Shown here: positions 11,506 through 21,761 of the stretch, in pieces
Layout: every line of letters starts with the position of its first letter
How positions within the stretch are numbered: position 1 is the stretch's first letter
Assembly (NCBI GenBank): GCA_030052745.1
Contig: JANBVO010000015.1
Location: forward strand, 671,528 to 735,527
DNA: 64,000 nucleotides
Origin: Pleurostoma richardsiae
Lineage: Eukaryota; Ascomycota; Sordariomycetes; Calosphaeriales; Pleurostomataceae
Reading direction: 5' to 3'
Position numbers and translations under genes: made by a program
Notes under the pieces: generated by a model
What the model saw: only the letters and a program-made list of their open reading frames with translations
What the model was told of the DNA's origin: nothing
The model's database searches: none

Positions 11506-12483
11506 ATGACTTCAAAGTACGCTGCAGCTCACGAAACGCCAGGCGGACCTGGTGATGCGCGCCCCACCGCATTACAGATAATCAAAGACTATGGTCTAGA
11601 GGGAAAATTGTCAGGAAAGGTCGTTCTCATAACTGGTTGTTCCTCTGGAATAGGCGTCGACACCGCACGCGCGATTTATCGCACGGGCGCCACCATATAT
11701 GCGACTGCTCGGGATATCAGTAAGACCAAGGAAGCTCTGGGTAGCTTAGCTGAAAGTCCTCGCGTTCACTTCTTGCAATTGGATCTGAGCAGTCTCGACT
11801 CGGTGCAGGCTGCGGCCGAGAGCTTCAAGTCGAAGAGTGCCCAGCTCAACATTCTCATCGAGAATGCTGGCGTCATGGCGTGCCCCGAAGGCCGAACGGT
11901 TGACGGATTCGAGACCCAGTTTGGGACGAATCATCTGGGCCATTTTTTCCTCTTCTATCTATTGCGCGACACTTTACTTGCTTCTTCGACACCTACGTTC
12001 AACTCGAGGGTTGTCCTGCTTTCCTCCTGCGCCCACCAGGCCGGTTCGGTCAATTTTGACAATGTCACCCTGGAGGGCGAGTACGACCCGTGGAGATCAT
12101 ACGGCCAGAGCAAGACGGCTAACCTCTGGACCGCCCGCGAGATTGACAAGCGTTTTGGGGATCAAGGCCTTCATTCATGGGCTGTCCACCCTGGCAGCAT
12201 TGCAACGGAACTGCAACGTCACGTTTCAGACGAGCAAAAGCAGCAGTGGGCAAATGACAAGGAAACGGCAAAGGTCTGGAAGAGCCCCGAGCAAGGAGCG
12301 GCAACTACTGTCTTGGCGGCGATTTCTCCAGAACTTGAGGGAAGGGGCGGACTCTACTTGGAAGATACTCAGGTTGCCAAGCCTCCAGCTAGAGGAATTA
12401 CTGGCTATGCAGATTGGGCTTATGACAAGGATGGGCCAGGAAAGCTGTGGGACAAGTCTCTTGAGCTTTTGAAGCTGGCGTGA
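11506..12483 (+). CDS. short-chain dehydrogenase/reductase, 325 aa
   Basis: Single exon. I chose the ATG at 11,506 because conserved sequence starts just after it; the upstream in-frame extension has no SDR features. The Rossmann dinucleotide motif TGCSSGIG is at about 43-50, ENAGVM (NAG motif) at about 119-124, the catalytic Ser in LLSSCAHQ at about 173-174, and the catalytic YGQSK at Tyr199/Lys203. PG(S) follows at 229-231. The N-terminal extension before the Rossmann strand (TALQIIKDYGLEGKLSGKVV) and the WAVHPGSIATEL segment place it with the retinol-dehydrogenase/WW-oxidoreductase-like fungal SDRs. It would oxidise or reduce an alcohol/ketone with NAD(P); the substrate cannot be told from sequence. 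No clustered partner gene is visible within several kb. Confidence 0.9.
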   Translation: MTSKYAAAHETPGGPGDARPTALQIIKDYGLEGKLSGKVVLITGCSSGIGVDTARAIYRTGATIYATARDISKTKEALGSLAESPRVHFLQLDLSSLDSVQAAAESFKSKSAQLNILIENAGVMACPEGRTVDGFETQFGTNHLGHFFLFYLLRDTLLASSTPTFNSRVVLLSSCAHQAGSVNFDNVTLEGEYDPWRSYGQSKTANLWTAREIDKRFGDQGLHSWAVHPGSIATELQRHVSDEQKQQWANDKETAKVWKSPEQGAATTVLAAISPELEGRGGLYLEDTQVAKPPARGITGYADWAYDKDGPGKLWDKSLELLKLA

Positions 12484-14680
12484 GCCTACGTCGCGAGCAA
12501 AACCGCCTTCCTATTCCGCATGCGAATTCATCACGTCCTCGCTCTGATCCGGCATGGGTATCCCTGCGGGCACAGTGAGTTAAATTAGGATCATACAACT
12601 GAGTCTTCGTACAGCAAGCCGTGATGTAGATGTCGTCCCAATCTCCTCTTCTCTTGTGATGACCTGCTGTGCCAGTCATGGTAGTCAGATCTCACCATGT
12701 AACAGATGTCTCCAGGACATTGACGAATATCTTGCGATACTGACCCGCTTATTGGTTGGTTCTTCTCTTGCGTAAGTAGATACAATATAGTTTGGCTTTC
12801 CCTCGGAGTAAGACATGCTCCATGACTCGCCCCTAGACGATGTTTTCGATCAAACAGATAGTCTGAGCACCAACTAAAAGCAATCAACGGAGGGATTTGC
12901 CATGCTCAAACCCTTTACTATGTGTGATCACACTTAAAATCTGAATGCATGCGGTGGAGACACTTTGTCTTCGAAAACCAATACGGAGAGAGGAAATTTA
13001 CCTTCCTAACGGGCGGCCTTAAAAGCCAAGAAGCCTACCTTGCGAGGAAGTAAACTACCTTTGGCGGTTAAACTTTCCGGAAAGCCATCTATTTGTCGAG
13101 GAATCGCAAAAAAAGGGGTGACAGGGCGGAGTGGGAATTCTAACGCTTGACACTTTTAATTGTGCAGAGGAACTGGTAGGATTAAGAGGTTCTTAGACCT
13201 TGGATAAAAGGGCGGCAGTAAGAAGGAAAATCGCCAACAGACAAATTAGGAAAGTTTAGGAGCCGAATCTGGAAGGAAGACGAGAAACGGAAATAGCGGA
13301 GTGCAACTCATCGGATATGCCGTGGAGGGCTGCACGGTCCTGCACCCACAGTATTAACTCGGTCGGCCCTACGAGTTGCGACGGAGGAGTGGGCTTTGTG
13401 TCACTTGTCGAGGCAAGGCATATAATATACAGCCAGAACCTCTTTTACCGATATTCACGTTTACGATGTCGATGGACGGGCATGAGTTGGGAAACATAAC
13501 TTTTGTTACTGAGATTTAGGTATCATCCTATCAGGTGCCTATCTGTGCCATCGTTCTCCTAGTCTTTCTTGAATGTGTAGCCTGGATTCGCTCTCCGGAC
13601 ATCAAAGCCCTTACTAATATTAGCCATTATATACAACGACGGGTATCGTGTGTTGTTGGCAATTTAAACATGGACAACGTGGCGCGTCAGATGGCAGGAT
13701 TAGCAGACTCACTCTGTTTGGGAAGCGGAGTGACGAGCCAAACAGAGGGCCATTTGCGTAGATGGCACAACCCAACCAGGGTCCAGGCAATCGCGATCTG
13801 GATATCCATCCAGTCGCATACACCGGTTGATAGGTGGAACTTCAGCGGCTTCAGTACCACATTGGAGCAGCCACCCCGCAGCTGATGTTACCTCCCATTG
13901 TGCGGGTTGTATCCGGACCGGCCCCGATACCCCCGTCGAGGTGACGCTGTCGCTTTCCAGCGTTGCACGCGAACAGGGCCTCGTGACACACATGAGGCTA
14001 CCACTCGCGAGCACCAGAGGCGGACCATCTAACTCGTGGTGGGTAAAATACCTGTTAACACATCTGCTGTCTACCCCAGATGCGGTGGCGTAGCATGCGC
14101 GCCAATCAGCAGCCACGGAAGCTGATCTTAGTGGCCAGATTTGCAGAGCAAAGACCGCCGATCCTATAGCCGTAGGTGGCTCGTTTCTATGCACCCAGGC
14201 CAACGGTTAATCGATAGCTATCGCCGTCAAAGCACAGAATACAGTTTGCTATTGTTGGCCAGAAAGAGAGTTAAGCTTCCTTATGGTCGATTGTTCTCTT
14301 GGCCTGCAGACGGGGTGGGAGTTCTCGACGACATACAGAGATAAGACTGTCTACTCTATGGTTGTTCAAATTGCAGGTGATAATTGATTATTATACACTG
14401 GTTATAGTAAATAAAGACAACTAAATGTTATATTTTTGATGCGCATATACCGTGTTCTGCTTGGACTGGTCCGAGTATGTATACCCAACACACATACACA
14501 CACGTAATGATTTAGGCTAAGTACACGTTGTTTGTACGTGTAATCTCTGGAACCAGGCATCTGCGATCTACACCCTCCTCGACAACCCTCGACTACGCTC
14601 CTAATTGCCAATTTGTGGAGTAGAAGTGGGCAGGGGGTTATAGTTCAATTTCGCAGAATGTCTAGGAATTGGGCCGTGAC
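12484..14680. other. intergenic region, no supported gene
   Basis: About 2.2 kb between the SDR and the 3' end of the arabinofuranosidase gene. Overlapping open frames at 13,709-14,203 (minus) and 13,827-14,093 (plus) have no recognisable domain. AT content rises toward 14,350-14,450. A CA/GT-rich stretch lies near 14,490-14,510. Confidence 0.45.
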
Positions 14681-16201
14681 TCAAGCGAAGCCAGTGCTGA
14701 TCACCCAGCTGACGTCGTCGTTAAATGAGGCGGCGGCGTCGAACGTGTGAACACCGCCGTTGCTCGCGACGTACAACACGTTGTCGTAGTGACGGAAATA
14801 GCGGGTAGGATAGCTCCAGGATCGAATCGAGTTGCCCTGGCCGTTGAGGCCGGCCTGCGGGCAGAACGTGGCGTCTTCATAAAACTGCTTGGTGCCGTCG
14901 TCCGCGTTAAGGAGGAGCCCGAAGTTATAGTGCCGTATGTAGCTGCCGGGGGTGTCAATGGACTCGAAGGAGAAGCAGGCGCTGTTGCCAAGCCCGGCGC
15001 GAACGGTCCAGCTGGCCTGCTGCTTGAGCGCGGTGGTGCTAGACGACGAGACGACCTGAGTGTTAACCGTGGAGCCCGTGTGTGCGATGTAGCGTGTCGT
15101 GCAGCAGGCCGTGGTAGCCCGCAGCGAGATCGACGAACCGACAGTGAGCGCCGGGCCGCTAGTCAATGACGTGATGGCATATTTGGCGGCCACGATGTTA
15201 GCCTGCACTGAGTTCTCGGTGACGTCGGACGGGTAGCCGGAGGTCATCACGCCTTCGTAGAACGTGCCCTGGGCGCCGTTGCTATTGTCGCCACCGATGC
15301 CAAGAATGATGGCGCCCTCTTTACTCATCGGGTTGTAGCCAGACACGCTTGGGCGTGTCCCACTGTAGTACGTCGACAACGAGCCAGACGCTGCGTTGGC
15401 ACCGCGGATTGCCCAGTAGTTTGGCTCCCCCTTGATGACCGCAGTGAGGAACCGGTAGGAAATCGACGGATCGCCAGCGTTGTTGCTAGCGCTGGAACCA
15501 GAAAACAGGCCGTTCTCGAGATCGGCCATGACCCAAGGGCCGCTGCCGGAGCCAGTGCCCCAGACGGTGCTGTCGCCAAAGTAGATGGCCTCCATGTGGC
15601 CGTTTCCGGTGTCGCGACTGCTAGTCTCGGCGTTGCCATAGTCGAAGCAGCAGGCGCCGTTATAGTGTGTCCCGTCAAGGACCGCGTACATGCCCTCGGC
15701 CGTGTCACCTGTAGCTGTGCCGCTGGCGGCGTTGTTGCGGTAGCCGGTGCCGGGAGAGATAAAGACGCCGTACGCCTTCTGACCGTTCAGCGTCACTGGT
15801 GCGCCTATCGCACTAGCCAGGTTATCGTAGCCATTGGATTCCGGGCCGCTAAAGCCCCCGGGCGGAGCTTGGGTGAGGTGGTTACCACGGCCGGACTGGT
15901 CGTAGATAGTCGTGATGAGACAGGTCGTGTCGGCGCAGAAGGAGTCTTGGGCGGCGGCATTGGCAACACCACCGGCGGAAAGCGGCGCGATAGTAGTCGT
16001 GGTGCTGTCAGAGCCGCGTCTCACCTGGTAGAGTGGGCCGGTATAGGCGCTGTACAGGGCGCGAGTTGTGCTGTGCGCCGCGATGCAGGGCGTGCCACCG
16101 GAGGAGTAGAGGTCGCAGGGTCCGGCGGCGACAAGGGGCACGGCGGCAATGACGCCCAGAGCGAATACCCTGGCGCGTTCGAGCCTGAGTTGCGAGAACA
16201 T
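14681..16201 (-). CDS. abfB: secreted alpha-L-arabinofuranosidase B, GH54 with CBM42, 506 aa
   Basis: Releases terminal L-arabinofuranose from arabinan and arabinoxylan outside the cell. Intronless and complete. A signal peptide (about 1-26, hydrophobic VFALGVIAAVPLVAAG) precedes GPCDLYSSGGTPC, the usual start of mature GH54 enzymes. The catalytic domain spans about 27-345. Glu229 (MADLENGLFSG) and Asp305 (GIGGDNSNGAQG) lie at the positions of the nucleophile and acid/base of the characterised Aspergillus kawachii enzyme (E221 and D297), with the same constant offset of 8. An adjacent Cys pair (CC, 184-185) is present as in the family. The arabinose-binding CBM42 spans about 350-506, with repeated units such as SYIRHYNF and RYFRHYDN. 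Length matches the family (about 500). No genes for partner enzymes flank it. Confidence 0.97.
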   Translation of the reverse strand: MFSQLRLERARVFALGVIAAVPLVAAGPCDLYSSGGTPCIAAHSTTRALYSAYTGPLYQVRRGSDSTTTTIAPLSAGGVANAAAQDSFCADTTCLITTIYDQSGRGNHLTQAPPGGFSGPESNGYDNLASAIGAPVTLNGQKAYGVFISPGTGYRNNAASGTATGDTAEGMYAVLDGTHYNGACCFDYGNAETSSRDTGNGHMEAIYFGDSTVWGTGSGSGPWVMADLENGLFSGSSASNNAGDPSISYRFLTAVIKGEPNYWAIRGANAASGSLSTYYSGTRPSVSGYNPMSKEGAIILGIGGDNSNGAQGTFYEGVMTSGYPSDVTENSVQANIVAAKYAITSLTSGPALTVGSSISLRATTACCTTRYIAHTGSTVNTQVVSSSSTTALKQQASWTVRAGLGNSACFSFESIDTPGSYIRHYNFGLLLNADDGTKQFYEDATFCPQAGLNGQGNSIRSWSYPTRYFRHYDNVLYVASNGGVHTFDAAASFNDDVSWVISTGFA

Positions 16202-16399
16202 GCCAGTTCACTTCCAACGGGAGACGGCGGGACGGACCGAGAAGCTTAATCAGCTACCGGAGCAGGACAAATATGTCGTAGGGTTTCTATGCCGCGTAGT
16301 GTCTAGCTAGTCTTTTATGATTTTTACAGCTGACGCAGAAGAACTGCTTAGCCTAAGATTTGACTCTGTGTCGATCATAGCAGATATTTTGTTTGGAAG

Positions 16400-16415
16400 C
16401 TGACTATATATACAC
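16400..16415 (-). promoter_or_regulatory. possible TATA box of the arabinofuranosidase gene
   Basis: A TATATATA-containing stretch about 200 bp upstream of the abfB start codon, the only strong TATA-like element in that interval. Its role is inferred from position only. Confidence 0.35.
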
Positions 16416-16815
16416 AAATAGTAAAGTCGACTGGTGAAGTCAATGGTAGAAAGAACTCGATGCATCGAATAAACGCTTTGACATTATGTTAACGTTCCAT
16501 TGGAGTTGCTCGATATGGACTCGGTCGACGAGTTGATTCGCGCGCTTGAAAGGGATGCCGGGAATTTAATTTGCCATGATCCTCCCCACTTCCAACTCGT
16601 GGAATATTAAAACAAATGACACTTCGGTAGGTAAGGTAGTGTTGAGGGGAAAATGTGTTCACTAAGGGGTCCGCGCCTTTAACCGATCACCCCCCGTTGT
16701 ATTATAGGGCCGGAACATTGACGTTGGAGAGTTAGTTGGCTTACGCCGCTCAGGAGGAGGACTTTCACGAGCTGTACTGAAACTGACCCGTAAACCGGTA
16801 ATAGCTTCATGACTA

Positions 16816-17111
16816 ATGTTGGGTGTTGGGTTGCTTACTTGACTGGGGTCTTAGTACTGTCTCGATGTCCGCCATAATGAATCATTTGGCGTCTCGATGC
16901 GGACGAACTGCCGAAGATCTCTGTGGGATGCCGATGAGATTCCTTACAGGCGCAACATAGAGAGGTTGCTGTGGAGGCTCACAAGCCAAGTACTGGTACA
17001 AGGTGTGTCAGGGAGGCTCGAGAGGCTGCGTGTGTATATTGCGGTCATTCCCGTTGTTATATAATGGCTACTCAAGACAATCAACCTGTATTTCCCTACT
17101 TTTACCAACAT
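16816..17111 (+). repeat. decayed LTR-like sequence, copia type (copy A)
   Basis: The part from about 16,913 to 17,111 is recognisably related to 27,672-27,890. Shared blocks include GAAGATCT, GGGATGCC, ACAAGCCA/GGTACTGGTACAAGG, GTGTGTATAT and CAATCAACCTG, ending in CTACTTTTACCAA. The end is followed by ATTGTGAAATATGAAGCGATTCTCA-like sequence that could be a mutated tRNA-Met primer-binding site (TGGTATCAGAGC type). The 5' limit at a TGTTGGG is a guess. Confidence 0.45.
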
Positions 17112-17890
17112 TGTGAAATATGAAGCGATTCTCAGCTAGACGTATTAGTGCCAGTAAAGTCGAGGTTTAGCTACTTCCTTTGGTACAAGGTTGCTGATGC
17201 ATGTTGGTCTTTACTACTTCTCTCTCAACCCATAAGTGCCTTGTCTACACTACACTCAAGGAGGTTTATGGTTGCGATGTTAAAATTGCTAATGTTATTG
17301 TCTATTGGTTTTAAGACTCAAGACTTGCTATTGTGGTTCGGTACTGTCCTGGGCCATTGGTGTTGCCCCTAGCTTAAATAAACTGTAAACTAGACAATGG
17401 TTGGTAATGGATTTGGGAATCTCAAGCTAACATATTGAGTTCATTTTTGGTGGTGCGAGAGGCCGCCGCAACATCTGCGCCCACCTAGCAAGGTCCTGAG
17501 GCGTCACTTGCTTAAGATGGCTCTTAGACTCGCCTTTCCACGAGCGACCTGAGAGCTCGTTTGTCATGTTCGTCCATAATGGGGCCGGACCCCCTCACCA
17601 TATGCGACTAACTGCTGAACTCTGCTTAGTGTGGTCTGGCCAGATGCTTTGAGACGGCGCCTCAAGTTAGATGACCAGAGAAGCCTGCTCCTGGAGACTT
17701 GAGACCTCTTGCATCTCGGCCACCACTGCTGGACGCGGAGTTACAGCGATGGCATTGGCCCAGTCATGTTGGGGAACGACATCGTGTGCCCGGTATGGTC
17801 AATTCAACCGCGCTCACCTGACGTCGGTCTTATTGCCGAAGTATAGTGAGGCGGTGGTAGAACGCACAAGCTCTGTGCACTAGGAGAGCT
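17112..17890 (+). mobile_element. remnant of retroelement interior between LTR-like ends
   Basis: Lies between LTR-like copy A and a shorter partial copy at 17,890-17,965. No convincing reverse transcriptase or integrase motif survives. The interior is only about 0.8 kb, so most of the element is deleted. Assignment rests on the flanking repeats, not on coding sequence. Confidence 0.3.
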
Positions 17891-17965
17891 TCTTATAGTA
17901 GTACAACGTGCGCAAGGGAGCTCATAAGAAGCGATTGTGCCATACCCTCTGTACATTAGCTGGGC
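17890..17965 (+). repeat. partial LTR-like copy C
   Basis: Weakly matches the last third of the 27,672-27,890 repeat: AGTAC near the start, AAGGGA(G/C), CCATACCCTC and TGTACA(T/G)TAGCTG. It could be the 3' LTR end of the relic that starts at 16,816. Confidence 0.3.
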
Positions 17966-17994
17966 CCCCATCCACTCGTCTTCTCCCCTACTAC

Positions 17995-20040
17995 CTACTT
18001 TTGATCCTCATCCGTAGCATTCATCATCTCCCAGTGCTTACCCTCCGCCACCGCCATCACATCATACCAGTGCTCCGCCGTCTCTAGCCGCCAAAGCAGC
18101 AGGTTGCCGCACACCTGCTCCGCTAGGGCCTCCGGCGCCAATAGGCTCCAGTGGTGGTAGCGCTGGCGACCTTCTTTTTCTGCTACTGCCACAATCCAGT
18201 CCTTTCCTCCGACAGCTGCCCGAGCTGGTGCGTCACATTGACCGCGAGCACGCGTGCGTCGGACAGGGTCGTGACGCTCCTGGTGACAGCTATCTCTTGC
18301 TTAGCGAGCGCTGAGACGCATAGACTAGACGGCCGGGTGGCCAGGACCGACAAGGTGATGCTCGCTGAGGTGTCAGCGTTGTTAGTTCGCTGCGGGTGGT
18401 CCGTTCCGGTGCAGTGGCCGCGTGAGGACCAGAAAGGCGGACACCACCAGGCTCATCTGCCGGTATCGCGGGACGAATGCTAGAGGAGCCAGTCCGGTTC
18501 GTAGAGCCATGTGCTGGCATGGATCCAGCTTGTGGGGATCTGCTTGGCTGGATGCAGGATCTCGCCGACACGTACGGCTGCTATGGTGAGCTGTCGGAGT
18601 AGCGCGAAGAGTCCGAAGCCTGTCTCTTCGTCTCCAACGTCCCAGCCCGCAGCGTCAAATGAGGTGTTACTTTCTTCGTGTCTCCATCTCTCTTAGGCCA
18701 GTGTCTCGAGAGTTGCTATCTTTTCGCCAAGTGCTCGTTCCTGTGCACCCCGGTCAGCGATTAGGACGGCGGGCGTCCTGTTAGAGGCGCGGAGGATCGC
18801 GCAGTCAATGTCCCTGGAGAGCTTCCTGCTCGCTGATATTGCGACCCTCGGGGTCTACAGCGGCGGCCACAGACTTAGTCAGGTTATGACGATCTAACAG
18901 GGCCCCATAATCCAGCAGCGTACGTCGGACCATTCTGTAATCCGGCTTACTTCCCGTCAGTCAACGCCGCTGCAACACCAGCTGTCTGCCTGGTGGTCAA
19001 AGCGGTCCCCATACTACGAATAGCACTGGAAGCAGCCCGATCACCATCTCCACAGCGAGCTGCACAGAACAGGTTCTGCGTATCGGCACTATGCAGGCAA
19101 CGGAGAGGAATCTCAAAAGAACCGTTGGTGGTGATTTGAACAGAATATGCCAGTCACCTTTCGTGCCATCGTGCGACTCCATGTACTGTACCACGCACCT
19201 AAAGGACTATGTCATCAAGGCTCCGCCCTTCTGCGATATCATATTCAGTCAAAGCCATGTAAGTACAGATGTCACCTGATCTAGGAGCTGTATGAGGACG
19301 CATGCACCCCTAGGGATGAGCTTCTTCAGCTCCGGATTCGCAGCTTTCGCCTCCAGTATGGCATCACGCGACATCGCAGAGGTCAAGTTGGCGCCACTGA
19401 AGCCGCCGAACCCGGTCGCCAGCAAATCCATGTTGACATGGCCGTGATTGCCATACCTTGTGGATGCGTCAACGTGGAAGGCCAGGTCTCCTCCCTGAAA
19501 CAGTCAACAAATGCTTTGCCCGTTACTTTGCGACGACCCCTTCGTTCTTGCGGCTCGACAGCCATCGCTTTGCCATGCAGCATTTCGACGCCAACAACCA
19601 TGCAGTGGAGAAGGACTTCAGTTCCAAAAGAAGTTGTCACGCCATGTAGCGCATGCTTGAGAGCCTCAGGGTCGAAGTTCTGGAGCGTATTTACTAGTGC
19701 TTTGGATTTCACATGTGGCCGGAGCTTGCCTCACCTGGACGTACGCAACAATCCTGTCGGGAAGCACTGATACAGCCCCTTCTGCAACCAGTCTGGAGTG
19801 AACCTCTGTCCGAGTGGTCCCCACGGCTCTTCGTGGTTGTGGCTCGACAGTGTATAACCTACAGAATGAGTTCACGTCTCGATGGGTCCCTGCACCACCG
19901 AGGCAGCCTTCCGATTCGATAATAAGCACTATGAGTTGTGGTGACGCTTACTTCGCACCAATTGCCGCACCAACTCCGGCCGCACCAACACCCACAACGA
20001 TCAAATCGTATGAATCGCTAGAATCGTAGTCTGATAGCAT
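17995..20040 (-). pseudogene. FAD-dependent oxidoreductase pseudogene (FAD_oxidored type)
   Basis: Starts at ATG 20,040 with the FAD-binding strand YDLIVVGVGAAGVGAAIGAK (GxGxxG). Collinear pieces follow in changing frames: ESEGCLGGAGTHRDVNSFC and PQPRRAVGT (19,930-19,800); FGTEVLLHCMVVGVE and KAFVDC (19,620-19,490); FGGFSGANLTSAMSRDAI (about 19,400-19,340). FEIPLRCLHSADTQNLFC and MGTALTTRQTAGVAAAL (about 19,110-18,970) are the conserved C-terminal FAD contact region. Further degraded pieces end in HWYDVMAVAEGKHWEMMNA (stop near 17,995). At least three frameshifts (in the VDCF/REETW region, near 18,800 and near 18,190) and several stops disrupt it. The closest family I recognise is the FAD_oxidored group (Pfam PF12831), known mainly from bacteria and some fungi; substrate unknown. 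It diverges from the intact SDR at 20,726. Confidence 0.75.
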
Positions 20041-20725
20041 GATATAGACCACAACGGCTCGATATCACTTCTGTTCTTGGAGTGATGGGTGCTTTTCGGA
20101 TTGCAAGGAGAGCTTGGTTGCCAAAGAATACGTTACGTGTTACGTCCAACTGCGCTGTCTTCTTCGCTTGTATCTGCGCGATCATGACCGGTGAGAGATT
20201 CCTAGACACCACATGAGGTGCACATCAATTGACGCTTGAGTGTTCGAATGTAAACAGTTGGGGAGATTAAACAGCCTTCACAGCGTAACAGACGCCTCGG
20301 TTGGTAATCAAAGCCAACATCGGCACAGCCGGTCCTATTGTAAATGTTGCTTATGTGCGAGTTTCCTTTATTCCCGCACTCCATTCCGCTTTTCATTCCG
20401 CGTTGGGCCATAACGATAGCCATTTCTAAGACAAGGGTTAGTAATAGGGGGATCTTACATAATCTCCCCGCCTGAACAGTTCCGCGTTTCCGCACGATGC
20501 TAGGCCATGCGAAACAAAGGACTCTGAAGCCGTGGCTGATTTATCCAACTCTACCAATAACAAATATAAAAGACCACAAGACCACCACCTCCGCCATCAT
20601 GATCCAGTTGAAGTTGATCTACTGTTAACCACCCATGTCTGTCTCTTAGACCTCTATCAGCGCTTTCTAGCCCCTTTCTCATTGCGAAGACTCCGACCCT
20701 CACTCATCTCAGCTCCTCCTGTGTA
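20041..20725. other. divergent intergenic region between FAD-oxidoreductase pseudogene and SDR
   Basis: About 690 bp shared by two genes that point away from each other. The SDR side has clear core promoter elements (listed separately). I see no elements on the pseudogene side that I would trust. Confidence 0.5.
20553..20572 (+). promoter_or_regulatory. CCAAT and TATA elements of the SDR gene
   Basis: ACCAATAA at 20,553 is followed by TATAAAAG at 20,565, about 155 bp before the SDR start codon. The spacing fits a fungal core promoter. Assigned on sequence and position only. Confidence 0.5.
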
Positions 20726-21761
20726 ATGGCATCCGTCGACCAAGATGCATACACCAAGCCATTCATGCTCACCAAGGGCATGTACCGTGATGTGTACCCT
20801 GCCGTAAACCCGGAGAACAACTCGGTTGAGGGTAAGGTTGTCGTCATCACAGGGGCTGCAGGCGGTCTAGGATATGTGGGTGTTGTTCTTCGCTATCGGT
20901 ATATTATGAGGCTGCTTCGCTAATGTTGTCCACCACTCAGGGTATTGCGCGCTCCTGGAATTCGGGTAAGGCCAAGGGCATCATTCTTGTTGGCCGCAAC
21001 GCGAAGGGCTTGGATAAAGCTGCCGAAGATATCGTGGCTCCGACAAAGGCTATTACTGTACCGACTGATATTACCTCCCTGACTGGCTGCGAAGAGGTCT
21101 TCAACAAGGCCGTCGCCGAGTTCGGGCGCGTAGATGCTCTTGTTAATGCAGCGGGCGTGATGACTGTGGGCCCGATCGGGACAATTGACCCTGGCACCTG
21201 GTGGTCGAACTTTGTGGGTGCTCTACCCTCTGCAGAGAACAATCCTGGCTTCCACAAATAGCTAACTTGGCCTAAACCACGTTACAGGAAGTTAACCTCC
21301 GCGGTACCTACAACATGGTGCATGTCTTTCTGAAATCCAGTGGTGGAAAAGGCACTATCGTCAATCTTGTCAGCCTAGGCGCGTCGTTCTTGGCCCCTGG
21401 TCTCTCCGGCTATAGCGCGTCCAAGCTAGCAGTGATTAAGTTGGGCGAGTGTCTGGACTTGGAGCAGCCAGGGATCCGCGTCTTTTCATTGCACCCAGGC
21501 ATGGTGGAGGCAGAGAACGGACGCGGAATGGTGATTGACATGTTCACACCCTTCGCTAGAGATAAGGCTGCATTGACCGGTGGGGTGACTACATATCTCG
21601 CCCAGCCGAAGGCTGACTTCCTCAAAGGCACTTATCTCCACGCTAATTGGGATGTTGAGGAGATGGAGAAACACAAGGCCGAGATTACGGAGAAGAAGCT
21701 GAACAAATTGGCTTTCCTCGGGGCTGAACTACGTCCTGGTGGATATCCTTGGAGCTCCTGA
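20726..21761 (+). CDS. short-chain dehydrogenase/reductase, three exons, 298 aa
   Basis: Exons 20,726-20,875, 20,941-21,213 and 21,288-21,761. Introns are GTGGGT...CTCAG (65 nt) and GTGGGT...TACAG (74 nt); every join is in phase 0. Motifs: TGAAGGLG (Rossmann, just before intron 1), VGRNAKGLDKA after beta-2, TDITSLTG (acidic residue of beta-3), NAAGVM, NLVSLGAS (catalytic Ser) and GYSASKLA (Tyr/Lys pair). HPGMVEAENGRGM gives the P-G after the active site. Such enzymes interconvert alcohols and ketones with NAD(P). The N-terminal TKPFMLTKGMYRDVYPAV segment is typical of a fungal SDR subgroup often found in secondary-metabolite loci. Its divergent neighbour is dead, so any original joint pathway is lost or incomplete. 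Confidence 0.9.

Noticed and set aside
13709-14203. 164-codon minus-strand frame
   Set aside because: No family resemblance, and the plus strand in the same place is equally open.
15596-16249. 217-codon plus-strand frame over the arabinofuranosidase gene
   Set aside because: Antisense shadow of the GC-rich abfB coding sequence.
17148-17372. 74-codon hydrophobic open frame
   Set aside because: Sits inside the retroelement relic, has no homologue I recognise, and its composition follows from T-rich DNA.
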